Notes under the pieces: generated by a model
Told to the model about the DNA's origin: nothing
The model's input: the letters and a program-made list of their open reading frames with translations, nothing else
Database searches by the model: none
Shown here: positions 1 to 7,487 of the stretch, in pieces
Numbering within the stretch: the first letter of the stretch is position 1
Layout: each line of letters begins with the position of its first letter
Translations under genes and position numbers: made by a program
DNA from: an uncultured Faecalibacterium sp.
GTDB taxonomy: Bacteria; Bacillota; Clostridia; Oscillospirales; Ruminococcaceae
DNA: 10,988 bases
Reading direction: 5' to 3'
NCBI GenBank assembly: GCA_934561485.1
Contig: CAKTGS010000067.1
Coordinates: 1-10,988, forward strand

Positions 1-77
1 AAGCAAGGTGGCACCGCAGAATCGTATTTTACCGATCCTGTCCTTGTGGATAACACACAGGGACAGGGTCGTTTTTT
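1..77 (+). promoter_or_regulatory. T-box riboswitch, 3' part (antiterminator and terminator) of the trpXYZ leader
   Basis: The window opens inside a T-box leader. Bases 5-17 carry the conserved T-box core AAGGTGGCACCGC. CAAGG at 4-8 can pair with CCTTG at 42-46 to form the antiterminator, and those same 42-46 bases lie in the 5' arm of the terminator stem at 33-71, so the two folds exclude each other as T-box logic requires. By established knowledge, uncharged tRNA binding at Stem I and at the T-box bulge stabilises the antiterminator and turns on the downstream genes. Stem I and the specifier codon lie before position 1, so the amino acid sensed cannot be read here. Tryptophan is inferred from the TrpXYZ-type transporter that follows. 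Confidence 0.9.
33..77 (+). terminator. Intrinsic terminator of the T-box leader
   Basis: A 16-bp stem is formed by 33-48 (CGATCCTGTCCTTGTG) and 56-71, with two G-U pairs and a 7-base loop, followed by six T at 72-77. It is the off state of the T-box switch. Confidence 0.9.
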
Positions 78-85
78 ATTGCAAG

Positions 86-118
86 ACCCGTCCCGCAAGG
101 GGAGCGGGTTTTTATTTT
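86..118 (+). terminator. Second terminator-like hairpin in the trpX leader
   Basis: ACCCG at 86-90 pairs with CGGGT at 105-109, with CCC 92-94 pairing to GGG 99-101 across a GCAA loop, and TTTTATTTT follows. It lies only 8 bases after the T tract of the T-box terminator and about 10 bases before the ribosome binding site of trpX. It could be a back-up terminator for leaky transcription or a structure limiting translation. It has no visible tRNA-responsive partner, and the inner part of the stem is imperfect. Confidence 0.55.
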
Positions 119-149
119 GCCGCCCGCTCCGGGAAAGGAGTTAACCACG

Positions 150-1262
150 ATGAAAACCATGAACATGATCTCCCGCCGCAGCTTCCTGAAGGCCGCTCTG
201 GCCGCTTCCGCTGTTTCTGCCCTGGGCCTGACCGGCTGCGGCAGCACGGCGTCCAGCACCAGCACCGCATCCGGCGCAGCCGCTTCTTCCGCTGCGGCTT
301 CCAGCGCTGCTGCAGAAGCAGGCCAGACCTTCAAGGTGGGCATTGTCAACTATGTGGATCACGCTTCCCTGAACCAGATCGTGGCATCGGTGGAAAGCCG
401 CCTGGACGAACTGGGCAAGGAAAAGGGTGTCACCTTTGACTACGCCGATTACTACGCCAATGCGCAGGCCGATCAGACCAACCTGAATCAGATCGGTGCC
501 GACCTGGTGGCCGATGGCGTGGATGTGATCGTGGCTGTGGCTACCCCCACCGCTGCCACCATGCTGGCCGCCGTGGAAGATACTGAGATCCCGGTGGTGT
601 ACTCCGCCGTGACCGACCCTGCAGCCGCAGGCTTTGACGGGGACGAGAACATGACCGGCACCTCCGATGCCCTGAACACCGAGGCCATCATGAACCTGAT
701 CCTGGCCGCTGCCCCGGACATTGACACCATCGGCTTGCTGTACGATTTGAGCCAGGATTCCTCTACCCAGGCCATTGCCGATGCCAAGGCTTTCTGCGAC
801 AAGAACGGCCTGAAGTACATTGAAAAGAACGGCACCACCACCGCTGAGGTACAGATGGCTGCCGAGGCTCTGATCGCTTCCGGTGTCAAGGCGGTGTTCA
901 CCCCTACCGATAACACCGTGATGACCGCCGAGCTGTCCATCTACGAGACCTTTACCGAGGCCGGTGTGATGCACTTTACCGGTGCCGACAGCTTTGCTTT
1001 GAACGGTGCCTTTGTGGGCTACGGTGTGGACTACGTCCAGCTGGGCGAAGCCACCGCTGACATGGTGGCCGAGATCCTGTGCGATGGCAAGAGCGCCGCT
1101 GAGATGCCGTATCAGACCTTTGACAACGGCATTGTGACCATCAACACCGAAACCGCTGCTGCCCTGGGCTTTGAGGGCGATAAGCTGGACGCCCTGAAGG
1201 AAGCCTTCAAGCCCTACTGCACCGAGATCGTGGAAGTGACCACGGCAGAGAACTTCTCTTAA
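150..1262 (+). CDS. trpX: ABC transporter substrate-binding lipoprotein, TrpX-type
   Basis: Predicted extracytoplasmic lipoprotein (370 aa) that captures the substrate for the TrpY/TrpZ importer. The start at 150 has AAAGGAG 9 bases upstream; an in-frame start further upstream would fall before this ribosome binding site. Residues 8-14 are SRRSFLK, a match to the twin-arginine (Tat) consensus. A hydrophobic stretch and a lipobox LTGC follow, with Cys30 as the lipidated residue, then a Ser/Ala-rich linker to about residue 57. The mature part (FKVGIVNYVDHASLNQIV..., IVAVATPTAATM, PVVYSAVTDP, VFTPTDNTV) is typical of the COG2984/PF04392 substrate-binding family. Tryptophan as substrate is inferred from the T-box leader and from the known association of such T-boxes with trpXYZ; other family members bind different ligands. 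A 201-bp gap holding a structured repeat separates it from trpY. Confidence 0.88.
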   Translation: MKTMNMISRRSFLKAALAASAVSALGLTGCGSTASSTSTASGAAASSAAASSAAAEAGQTFKVGIVNYVDHASLNQIVASVESRLDELGKEKGVTFDYADYYANAQADQTNLNQIGADLVADGVDVIVAVATPTAATMLAAVEDTEIPVVYSAVTDPAAAGFDGDENMTGTSDALNTEAIMNLILAAAPDIDTIGLLYDLSQDSSTQAIADAKAFCDKNGLKYIEKNGTTTAEVQMAAEALIASGVKAVFTPTDNTVMTAELSIYETFTEAGVMHFTGADSFALNGAFVGYGVDYVQLGEATADMVAEILCDGKSAAEMPYQTFDNGIVTINTETAAALGFEGDKLDALKEAFKPYCTEIVEVTTAENFS

Positions 1263-1283
1263 GGATTTCTGAATTTATTAGGT

Positions 1284-1427
1284 GCCTCGCCCTCTCAGCC
1301 ATTGCTTCGCAATGTCAGCTCTCCCAAAGGGAGAGCCTTTGGCAGAACTGGAAACTTTGCCGTACTGCCAAGGCCTCCCACTTTGGGGGAGGTGGCACGG
1401 CGTGAGCCGTGACGGAGAGGGCGAGCC
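1284..1427. repeat. Palindromic multi-hairpin intergenic repeat (MITE-like) between trpX and trpY
   Basis: The ends are inverted repeats: CTCGCCCTCTC at 1286-1296 and GAGAGGGCGAG at 1415-1425, 11 of 11 matching. Inside are successive hairpins: CATTGC/GCAATG (1300-1314), CTCTCCC/GGGAGAG (1319-1335), GCCTTTGGCAG/CTGCCAAGGC (1335-1374), CCTCCC/GGGAGG (1374-1392) and CACGGC/GCCGTG (1396-1411). It encodes nothing convincing. From memory it resembles dispersed palindromic repeats found between genes of Faecalibacterium; only one copy is in this window, so repeat status is not proven here. As part of the trpXYZ transcript it could act as a processing, stability or attenuation element. Confidence 0.75.
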
Positions 1428-1463
1428 CGTGTAAAAAATACCTGTTTTCAAAGGAGCACACAC

Positions 1464-2408
1464 ATGCTGGCGAGTATCTTTTCGCTCAACGTCATCCAGA
1501 CCGCGCTGGAACTGGGCTGCATTTATGCCCTGGTGGCGCTGGCACTGTTCTTGAGCTATTCCATCCTGAACATTGCAGATCTGTCCACGGACGGCTGCTT
1601 TACCCTGGGCTGCGCGGTGGCCTGCCAGGTGGCCCTGACCGGCCACCCCATCCTGGCCCTGGCAGCCGCCATGGCGGCGGGTGTGTGCTCCGGCTTTGTT
1701 ACGGCTTTTCTGCAGACCCGGCTGGGTGTGGAAAGCATTATGGCCGGCATCATTGTCAACACCGGCCTGTATACCATCAACCTGGCGGCCATGGGCTTTT
1801 CCTCCACCATGTCGCTGGTCAAAACCGAGACCATCTTCTCTCTGGCCAAAAAATCCCTGGGCTTTCTGGGCAGCTGGTACAAGCTGGTGCTGGTGGGCGT
1901 GATCATCGCCGTGGCCTGCGCCGCCATGCTGGGCTTTTTGGGCACCCGGCTGGGCCTGTCCATCCGCGCCACCGGCGACAACACCGCCATGGTGCGGGCA
2001 TCCAGCATCAACCCGGCCTTTACCGTGACCGTGGGCCTGTGCGTGTCCGGCGCGCTGTGTGCGCTGTCCGGCGGGTTGCTGGCACAGTATCAGAAGAGCT
2101 GTGACATCAACGTGGGCACCGGCATGGTGACCATTGCGCTGGCCTCCCTGATCATTGGCGAAACACTGGTGGGCAAGCGCACCATGCTGCGGCGCATTCT
2201 GGGCGTGGTGTTCGGCAGCTGCCTGTACCGCTTCATTGTGGCCGTGGCCCTGCGCTTCAATGTGCCGGCTGCTGCCATGAAGCTGGTGTCGGCGGTCATT
2301 GTGGCCATTGCCATTTCGATGCCCGCCATCCAGGCGCATATTGCCTTTGAAAAGCGCAAGCATGCCGCCCGTGCACGCCGCATGACCGCAGGCAAGGAGG
2401 GACAGTAA
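1464..2408 (+). CDS. trpY: ABC transporter permease, TrpY-type
   Basis: Integral membrane permease (314 aa) of the COG4120 / BPD_transp_2 type, the pore of the three-part importer. It is almost wholly hydrophobic with about eight or nine membrane segments from residue 8 to about 290. A cytoplasmic loop near residues 168-183 (RATGDNTAMVRASSIN) matches the region of this family thought to contact the ATPase. The C-terminus is a basic cytoplasmic tail (EKRKHAARARR). The start at 1464 has AAAGGAG 8 bases upstream. The stop at 2406-2408 lies one base before the trpZ start, and the trpZ ribosome binding site lies within its last codons, so the two are probably translationally coupled. Confidence 0.9.
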   Translation: MLASIFSLNVIQTALELGCIYALVALALFLSYSILNIADLSTDGCFTLGCAVACQVALTGHPILALAAAMAAGVCSGFVTAFLQTRLGVESIMAGIIVNTGLYTINLAAMGFSSTMSLVKTETIFSLAKKSLGFLGSWYKLVLVGVIIAVACAAMLGFLGTRLGLSIRATGDNTAMVRASSINPAFTVTVGLCVSGALCALSGGLLAQYQKSCDINVGTGMVTIALASLIIGETLVGKRTMLRRILGVVFGSCLYRFIVAVALRFNVPAAAMKLVSAVIVAIAISMPAIQAHIAFEKRKHAARARRMTAGKEGQ

Positions 2409-2409
2409 G

Positions 2410-3228
2410 ATGGAAATGCTGCAGCTGAACGATTTGCATAAGACCTTCAACCCCGGCACTGTGAACGAAAAAGTGGCCCTGAACGGGGTGAGCCTGCACA
2501 TGGCGGCAGGCGATTTTGCCACCATCGTGGGTTCCAACGGCGCGGGCAAGTCCACCCTGTTCAACGCCATCACCGGCGGATTCATCGCCGATGAGGGCAG
2601 CATTCTGCTGGGCGGGCAGGACATCACCTTTGAGCCGGAACACCAGCGCAGCAAGGTGATCGGGCACCTGTTCCAGGACCCCCTCAAGGGCACGGCCCCC
2701 AACATGACCATTGAGGAAAACCTGGCCCTGGCCTACCTGCGCGCCGGCACCGCCCCCCACGCCATCTTCTCCCGCATCTCCCGCAAGGACAAAGCGCTGT
2801 TCCGGGAGAAGCTGGCCCTGTTGAACATGGGCCTGGAGGACCGTATGAAGCAGCCGGTGGGCCTGCTGTCCGGCGGCCAGCGCCAGGCGCTGACCCTGCT
2901 CATGGCAACGCTGGTCACCCCCAAGCTGCTGCTGCTGGACGAGCACACCGCCGCCCTGGACCCCGCCACGGCGGAGAAGGTGCTGGAACTGACCAAGAGC
3001 ATTGTGGCCGAAAAGAAGATCACCTGCCTGATGGTCACCCACAACATGCACCAGGCGCTGGAACTGGGCAACCGCACCCTGATGATGGACGCCGGCCGCA
3101 TTGTATTCGATGTGCAGGGCGAAGAGCGCAGCAAGATGACCGTGGACGACCTGCTGGAAAAGTTCCGCGAGAATGCCGGCAAGAACCTGGACAATGACCG
3201 CATCCTGCTGAGTAAGGTGGAACAGTAA
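2410..3228 (+). CDS. trpZ: ABC transporter ATP-binding protein, TrpZ-type
   Basis: Cytoplasmic ATPase (272 aa) that drives the importer. All nucleotide-binding elements are intact: Walker A GSNGAGKST (41-49), Q-loop Gln89 (FQDP), signature LSGGQRQ (153-159), Walker B LLLLDE (173-178), D-loop ALD (182-184) and H-loop His211 (VTHN). The DEHTAALDP sequence after Walker B is typical of the COG1101 ATPases that partner COG2984/COG4120 proteins, which supports the TrpXYZ assignment. The ribosome binding site AAGGAGG lies at the end of trpY. A strong terminator starts about 10 bases after the stop, so this is the last gene of the operon. Confidence 0.92.
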   Translation: MEMLQLNDLHKTFNPGTVNEKVALNGVSLHMAAGDFATIVGSNGAGKSTLFNAITGGFIADEGSILLGGQDITFEPEHQRSKVIGHLFQDPLKGTAPNMTIEENLALAYLRAGTAPHAIFSRISRKDKALFREKLALLNMGLEDRMKQPVGLLSGGQRQALTLLMATLVTPKLLLLDEHTAALDPATAEKVLELTKSIVAEKKITCLMVTHNMHQALELGNRTLMMDAGRIVFDVQGEERSKMTVDDLLEKFRENAGKNLDNDRILLSKVEQ

Positions 3229-3237
3229 ACAGTAAAT

Positions 3238-3275
3238 AAAAGAGGCTCTGCACCAAACGGTGCAGAGCCTCTTTG
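3238..3275. terminator. Bidirectional terminator between trpZ and the 77-aa gene
   Basis: AGAGGCTCTGCACC at 3241-3254 pairs perfectly with GGTGCAGAGCCTCT at 3259-3272, with a 4-base loop. A short T run follows on plus (CTCTTTGC). The A-rich flank at 3231-3240 gives CTTTTATTT on minus. It can close both the trpXYZ operon and the converging 77-aa gene. Confidence 0.9.
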
Positions 3276-3295
3276 CGTAATATCAGGCCTTGAAA

Positions 3296-3529
3296 TTACT
3301 GAACGTACTCCACGGTGTACTCAAAGCCGTACTCTTCCTGCAGCTTCTTCACTTCCGGCTCGCAGTCCTCAATGAAGGTGGGGGCGTACACAGAAGCGCC
3401 GTTGTGTGCCTTCTTGTAGTCCTCCACGATCTGCTGCAGCTTTGCCCAGCCCTCATTGGCCTTGTTCTGGTCAACGCTGTCGGGGAAGTTGATGATGAAT
3501 TCGCGGTGTTTGGGGATACGTGCTTTCAT
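3296..3529 (-). CDS. Small hypothetical protein (77 aa)
   Basis: Not recognised. It is a soluble, charged protein with no signal peptide, membrane segment or cysteine pair apart from a single Cys in IEDCEP. It begins MKARIPKHREFIINF, and most of the rest looks like amphipathic helix (VDQNKANEGWAKLQQIVEDY). A good ribosome binding site (AAGGAG) lies 9 bases before the start. About 90 bp separate it from tatD upstream. That gap holds a small CCGCA/TGCGG hairpin at about 3599-3611 and a possible -10 TATAAA (minus, 3559-3564), so it may be transcribed separately from tatD. It ends at the shared bidirectional terminator. Real coding is supported by the ribosome binding site and fit between regulatory signals. 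Confidence 0.75.
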   Translation of the reverse strand: MKARIPKHREFIINFPDSVDQNKANEGWAKLQQIVEDYKKAHNGASVYAPTFIEDCEPEVKKLQEEYGFEYTVEYVQ

Positions 3530-3620
3530 GGTAGAAATCTCCTTTATAACAGCTTGGATTTATAGTATTGATTTATACAGAAACGAAGTGCGAAACTCCG
3601 CATCTTGCGGAAAAAATGGG

Positions 3621-4436
3621 TCACAGGCCGTACACACGGCGGGCATTCTCTGTGGTAACGCGGAACACCTCTTCGGCCGGGACGCCTTTTACCTGAGCAA
3701 TGTACTCGCCCACATAACGGATCAGGGAGCTGTCGCAGCGGGTGCCGCGCACCGGTTCCGGGGCCATGTAGGGGCAGTCGGTTTCCAGCACGATGTGTTC
3801 CAGCGGCAGGGCTGCAATCGCCTTTGCCGCCCGTTTGGCTCCCTTGAAGGTGCAGGCACCGCCAAAGCCCAGGTACAGCCCCTGCCTGGCCAGCCACACG
3901 GCATCGTCCGCGCTGCCGGAATAGCAGTGCACAATGCCTTTGGGGCGGTATTTTTTCAGCAGGGCATATACATCGGCATGGGCCTCGCGGTCGTGCACGA
4001 TGATGGGCTTGTCCAGCTCCAGTGCCAGGCGGATCTCAGCCTCAAACAGGGCCAGCTGGGCGTCCTTGGGGGCGGGCCAGTGGTAGTCCAGGCCGCACTC
4101 GCCCACAGCCACTACCTTGGGGTCCCCGTAATAGGGGGCCAGGGCGCGCATTTCTGCGGCCCAGTCGCCGCCATAGACCGAGACGGTGGGCGCGGGGCCT
4201 TCCGCGCCGCAGTCCTCGGCGGGCACCAGGCTTTCCGGGTGGATGCCAATGGCCGCCACCACCCACGGGTAACGGTGGGCCAGCTCCAGCACCCGGGAGG
4301 CATCTCCGGAGTGGGTGGCCTGCTCGCACACGCCTACCACGCCTTTGCAGGGCAGGCTGTCCAGCAGGGCAAAGCGGTCGGCGTCAAAGGCATGGGCACT
4401 GTAGTGTGCATGGGTGTCAAAAATGGGTCCGGTCAT
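3621..4436 (-). CDS. tatD: TatD-family metal-dependent hydrolase (putative DNase)
   Basis: A 271-aa TIM-barrel metallohydrolase of the TatD family, whose members act as metal-dependent 3'-5' exonucleases or DNases. Metal ligands are in order: DTHAH (His9, His11), GECGLDY (Glu113), IVHDRE (His148), IVHCYSG (His170) and ETDCPY (Asp220). Length and motif order are normal for the family. The start ATG at 4436 overlaps the stop of the upstream EamA gene in an ATGA arrangement, so the two are translationally coupled. It is the last gene of the metG operon. A metG-tatD neighbourhood is common in Firmicutes, supporting the orthology. The cell target is not certain. Confidence 0.92.
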   Translation of the reverse strand: MTGPIFDTHAHYSAHAFDADRFALLDSLPCKGVVGVCEQATHSGDASRVLELAHRYPWVVAAIGIHPESLVPAEDCGAEGPAPTVSVYGGDWAAEMRALAPYYGDPKVVAVGECGLDYHWPAPKDAQLALFEAEIRLALELDKPIIVHDREAHADVYALLKKYRPKGIVHCYSGSADDAVWLARQGLYLGFGGACTFKGAKRAAKAIAALPLEHIVLETDCPYMAPEPVRGTRCDSSLIRYVGEYIAQVKGVPAEEVFRVTTENARRVYGL

Positions 4437-5392
4437 GCGTCCTCCTTTTTGGCAGGGGCCTTGTTCACCAGCCAGATGCCCACGCACACAAACACCAGCG
4501 CCGCCAGATACTGCCAGCGCAGCAGCGGCTCGCCGTTGAGCACGGCACTGAGCAGCACGTTGACCACCGGGTTGACGAAGCCAAAGATGGCGATGCGGCT
4601 GACCGGGTTGTTTTTCATCAGCAGTGCCCACAGGATATAGCCTGCGCCGCAGATGAAGGCCAGATACAGCATGACCACCGCAGCCAGCGCGCTTTGCACA
4701 TGGAGACGGCCGCCCATAACGGTGCCCAGCACAAACAGCGCCAGCCCGCCCACAAACAGGTTCAGAAAGCAGACGGCAAAGCTGTCGGCCTTTTTGGTCA
4801 CAGCCTTGTTCCACGGGCCGGACAGGGTAAAGATGATGGTGGCCGCCATCATGCAGAACACGCCCCAGCCGCTGCCGCTGCCATGGTTGCCAATGGTGCC
4901 GATGAGCACCCCAGCAAAGCCCACAGCGCAGCCCAGCGTTTTTGCCGGGGTCATGCGGTCTGCATTGCCGTAGATAAAGTGGGCAAAGATGACGCCCAGA
5001 AAGCTCTGGGTGCTGTTCAGGATGCCGCCAAACGCGCCGGTGAGCATCGCCACAGCGATATAGTAGAACGCATACTGCGCCGTGGTCTGCCACAGTCCCA
5101 GCGCACAGCACTCAGCTGCTACCCTGCCCCGGGGCAGGCGGGGTGCCCGCCTCTGCAGCAGGATGCTGCCCAGCAGTACCAGCACGCTGCCCAGCATGAA
5201 CCGCACCCCTGCAAAGCAGAAGATGGAGGCGGTGTTGCCGGAGTCGATGGAGAACAGGCGGTAGCCCAGCTTGATGAATGGAAAGGCCGAGCCCCACAGG
5301 ACATTGCAGAAAATGGCCAGCAGCACGGCGCACACCGGCGTGCCGAAGATCTTATCCAACTTTGCCGCACGGACGGCTGTATTATCAGACAT
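4433..5392 (-). CDS. EamA/DMT-superfamily transporter
   Basis: Membrane protein (319 aa) with about ten hydrophobic segments in two halves, the layout of drug/metabolite transporters with two EamA domains. Landmarks are NVLWGSAFPFIKLGY in the first helix pair and a VNPVVNVLLSAVLNGEPL stretch near the start of the last part, the characteristic EamA signature region. It ends in a short Lys-rich tail. ATG at 5392 is chosen because GAGG lies 7 bases upstream; a GTG at 5404 would add four residues. The start is 12 bases after the metG stop and its own stop overlaps tatD. Because it shares the Met T-box transcript, an amino-acid-related substrate is plausible, but nothing in the sequence shows the substrate. 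Confidence 0.88.
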   Translation of the reverse strand: MSDNTAVRAAKLDKIFGTPVCAVLLAIFCNVLWGSAFPFIKLGYRLFSIDSGNTASIFCFAGVRFMLGSVLVLLGSILLQRRAPRLPRGRVAAECCALGLWQTTAQYAFYYIAVAMLTGAFGGILNSTQSFLGVIFAHFIYGNADRMTPAKTLGCAVGFAGVLIGTIGNHGSGSGWGVFCMMAATIIFTLSGPWNKAVTKKADSFAVCFLNLFVGGLALFVLGTVMGGRLHVQSALAAVVMLYLAFICGAGYILWALLMKNNPVSRIAIFGFVNPVVNVLLSAVLNGEPLLRWQYLAALVFVCVGIWLVNKAPAKKEDA

Positions 5393-5404
5393 GATGTTCC
5401 TCAC

Positions 5405-7402
5405 TTAGTGGATGCGGCTGCCCACGGGGGTGTCATCGCCGTAGAAGGCAATGGAGCAACCGCCATCGGCAGTGTCGGCTGCGAAGATCATGCCCTCGCT
5501 CACATACTTGCCCTTCATCATCGGGCGGGGAGCCAGGTTACACACGATGCCGATCTTTTTGCCAATCAGATCTTCCGGCTTGAACCACTTGGCAATGCCG
5601 GACAGAATGCAGCGCTCGCGCTCACCATCGAACACGGTCAGGTGCAGCAGCTTCTTGCTCTCCTTCAGGTTTTCGCAGGCGCGCACCTCAGCCACGCGCA
5701 GCTCCACCTTGCAGAAGGTATCAAAGTCGATCTCTTCCTCGTGGGTAAAGTCCACAGTGTTCTCTTCAGCAGGGGCAGCAGCCTTCTTTTCAGCTTCTGC
5801 CTTGGCCTTGTTGGCAGCTTCGGCAGCGGCCTTGCGCTTCTCGTCCTCTTCCTTCAGGTGGGCGATCTCCTTGGCCACGTCAATGCGGGGGAACAGGGCA
5901 TCGCCCTTGTGCACGGTGTAGGCCTCCTGAGCACCGTAGGTGGTTTTGGTCAGGTCCAGAGCGGATGCATCCAGGCCCAGTTGATCCATCATCTTGGGAG
6001 CGGTGGTGGGCAGGTAAGCGTTCAGCAGGATGCCGCACACGCGCAGAGCCTCGCACAGGTGGTACAGCACGCTTTCCAGGCGGGCCTTGTTGGCTTCGTC
6101 TTTGGCCAGTGCCCAGGGAGCGGTCTCGTCAATGTACTTATTGGCGCGCTGGATAACGGCAAAAATTTCCATCAGAGCCTGCGGAATGGTCAGGTTGTCC
6201 ATGTCGGCGGTGACCTTGGCGGTCAGCTCATTGATCATGGCTTCCAGCTCGGTGTCAATGGCTTCGGTACCGGCCACGTTATGCACCGTGCCGCCAAAAT
6301 ACTTTTCGCACATGGCAACGGTGCGGCTGAGCAGGTTGCCCAGGTCGTTGGCCAGGTCGCTGTTGATGCGGTTGATCAGGGCCTCGTTGGTGAACATGCC
6401 ATCGTTGCCGAAGGGGATCTCACGCAGCAGGAAGTAGCGGATGGCGTCCACGCCGTAGCGGTCGCACAGGATCACGGGGTCCACCACATTGCCCACAGAC
6501 TTGGACATCTTGCCGCCATTCATCAGCAGCCAGCCGTGGCCGAACACCCGCTTGGGCAGGGGCAGATCCAGAGCCATCAGCATGGCGGGCCACAGAATGG
6601 TGTGGAAGCGCAGGATCTCCTTGCCCACCATGTGCAGGTCGGCAGGCCAGAACTTGTCGTAGTCGTGGTATGTCTCGTTGCCGTAGCCCAGAGCGGAAAT
6701 ATAGTTGCTCAAGGCGTCCACCCACACATACATGGTGTGCTTGGGGTCGAACGGCACGGGAATGCCCCACTTGACCGAGGTACGGGAAACGCAGGTGTCC
6801 TGCAGGCCCTGCTTGATGAAGGCAATCATCTCGTTCTTGCGGCTCTCGGGCTGGATGAACTGAGGGTTCTCCTCGTAGAGCTTCAGCAGGCGGTCGGCGT
6901 ACTTGCTGGTTTTGAAGAAGTAGGCTTCCTCGTGGGCATCGTACACTTCACGGCCGCAGTCGGGGCACTTGCCGTCCACCAGCTGGCTGTCGGTCCAAAA
7001 GCTCTCGCAGGGCTTGCAGTAGTGGCCGATGTACTCGCCCTTGTAAATGTCGCCCTGTTCGTACAGCTTGGTAAAGATCTTCTGGCAGGACTCCATGTGG
7101 TAATCGTCGGTGGTGCGGATAAAGCGGTCGTAGCTCACATCCAGCAGCTTCCACAGGTCCTTGACGGTGGCCACGATCTTGTCTACGTACTCCTTGGGGG
7201 TCACACCGGCATCGGCGGCCTTGTCCTGGATCTTCTGGCCGTGCTCATCGGTGCCGGTCAGGAACATGACATCGCAGCCCTGCATCCGCTTGAAGCGGGC
7301 CAGTGCATCGCAGGCCACGGTGGTGTAGCTGTGGCCGATGTGCAGCTTGTCGCTGGGGTAATAAATAGGGGTGGTGATGTAGAATGTCTTGTGTTCGCTC
7401 AT
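5405..7402 (-). CDS. metG: Methionyl-tRNA synthetase
   Basis: Class I aminoacyl-tRNA synthetase (665 aa) that charges tRNA-Met with methionine. It has the HIGH motif at 21-24, a zinc knob with Cys129/Cys132 (CKPC) and Cys146/Cys149 (CPDC), and KMSKS at 298-302. A helical anticodon-binding region follows, then a Lys/Ala/Glu-rich linker at about 525-560, then a C-terminal EMAP/Trbp111-like OB-fold tRNA-binding domain (FCKVELRVAEV, APRPMMKGKYVSEGM). This is the long, dimeric form of MetG. The start MSEHKTFYIT at 7402 fits the family. The frame stays open upstream to 7588, but that stretch runs through the T-box terminator and T-box core and is not coding. It is the first gene of the operon with the EamA transporter and tatD. 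Confidence 0.97.
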   Translation of the reverse strand: MSEHKTFYITTPIYYPSDKLHIGHSYTTVACDALARFKRMQGCDVMFLTGTDEHGQKIQDKAADAGVTPKEYVDKIVATVKDLWKLLDVSYDRFIRTTDDYHMESCQKIFTKLYEQGDIYKGEYIGHYCKPCESFWTDSQLVDGKCPDCGREVYDAHEEAYFFKTSKYADRLLKLYEENPQFIQPESRKNEMIAFIKQGLQDTCVSRTSVKWGIPVPFDPKHTMYVWVDALSNYISALGYGNETYHDYDKFWPADLHMVGKEILRFHTILWPAMLMALDLPLPKRVFGHGWLLMNGGKMSKSVGNVVDPVILCDRYGVDAIRYFLLREIPFGNDGMFTNEALINRINSDLANDLGNLLSRTVAMCEKYFGGTVHNVAGTEAIDTELEAMINELTAKVTADMDNLTIPQALMEIFAVIQRANKYIDETAPWALAKDEANKARLESVLYHLCEALRVCGILLNAYLPTTAPKMMDQLGLDASALDLTKTTYGAQEAYTVHKGDALFPRIDVAKEIAHLKEEDEKRKAAAEAANKAKAEAEKKAAAPAEENTVDFTHEEEIDFDTFCKVELRVAEVRACENLKESKKLLHLTVFDGERERCILSGIAKWFKPEDLIGKKIGIVCNLAPRPMMKGKYVSEGMIFAADTADGGCSIAFYGDDTPVGSRIH

Positions 7403-7439
7403 GGGGAAAACCTCTTCCTTTCTGTTTGGCGCTGCAACG

Positions 7440-7487
7440 AAAAAAGCCCTCGCTCCTGGCAGGCATTGCCTGACAAGGACGAGAGCG
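7440..7487 (-). terminator. T-box terminator before metG
   Basis: On minus, GCTCTCGTCCTTG (7487-7475) pairs with CAGGAGCGAGGGC (7459-7447) with one G-U pair and a small mismatch. An inner CAGGCA/TGCCTG helix lies in the loop. A run of T follows at 7446-7440. It ends about 40 bases before the metG start. Confidence 0.9.

Noticed and set aside
1284..1427. CRISPR or rho-independent terminator reading of the repeat
   Set aside because: There are no regularly spaced identical repeats, and no T run follows any of the hairpins on plus; the perfect inverted ends fit a palindromic repeat better.
1278..2711. Minus-strand open frame of 477 codons opposite trpY and trpZ
   Set aside because: Low-complexity Gly/His/Gln-rich composition; antisense to intact transporter genes and crossing the palindromic repeat.
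4437..5111. Long N-terminal extension of tatD
   Set aside because: It overlaps the EamA gene in another frame. MTGPIFDTHAH begins the TatD barrel and the ATGA overlap gives a natural start.
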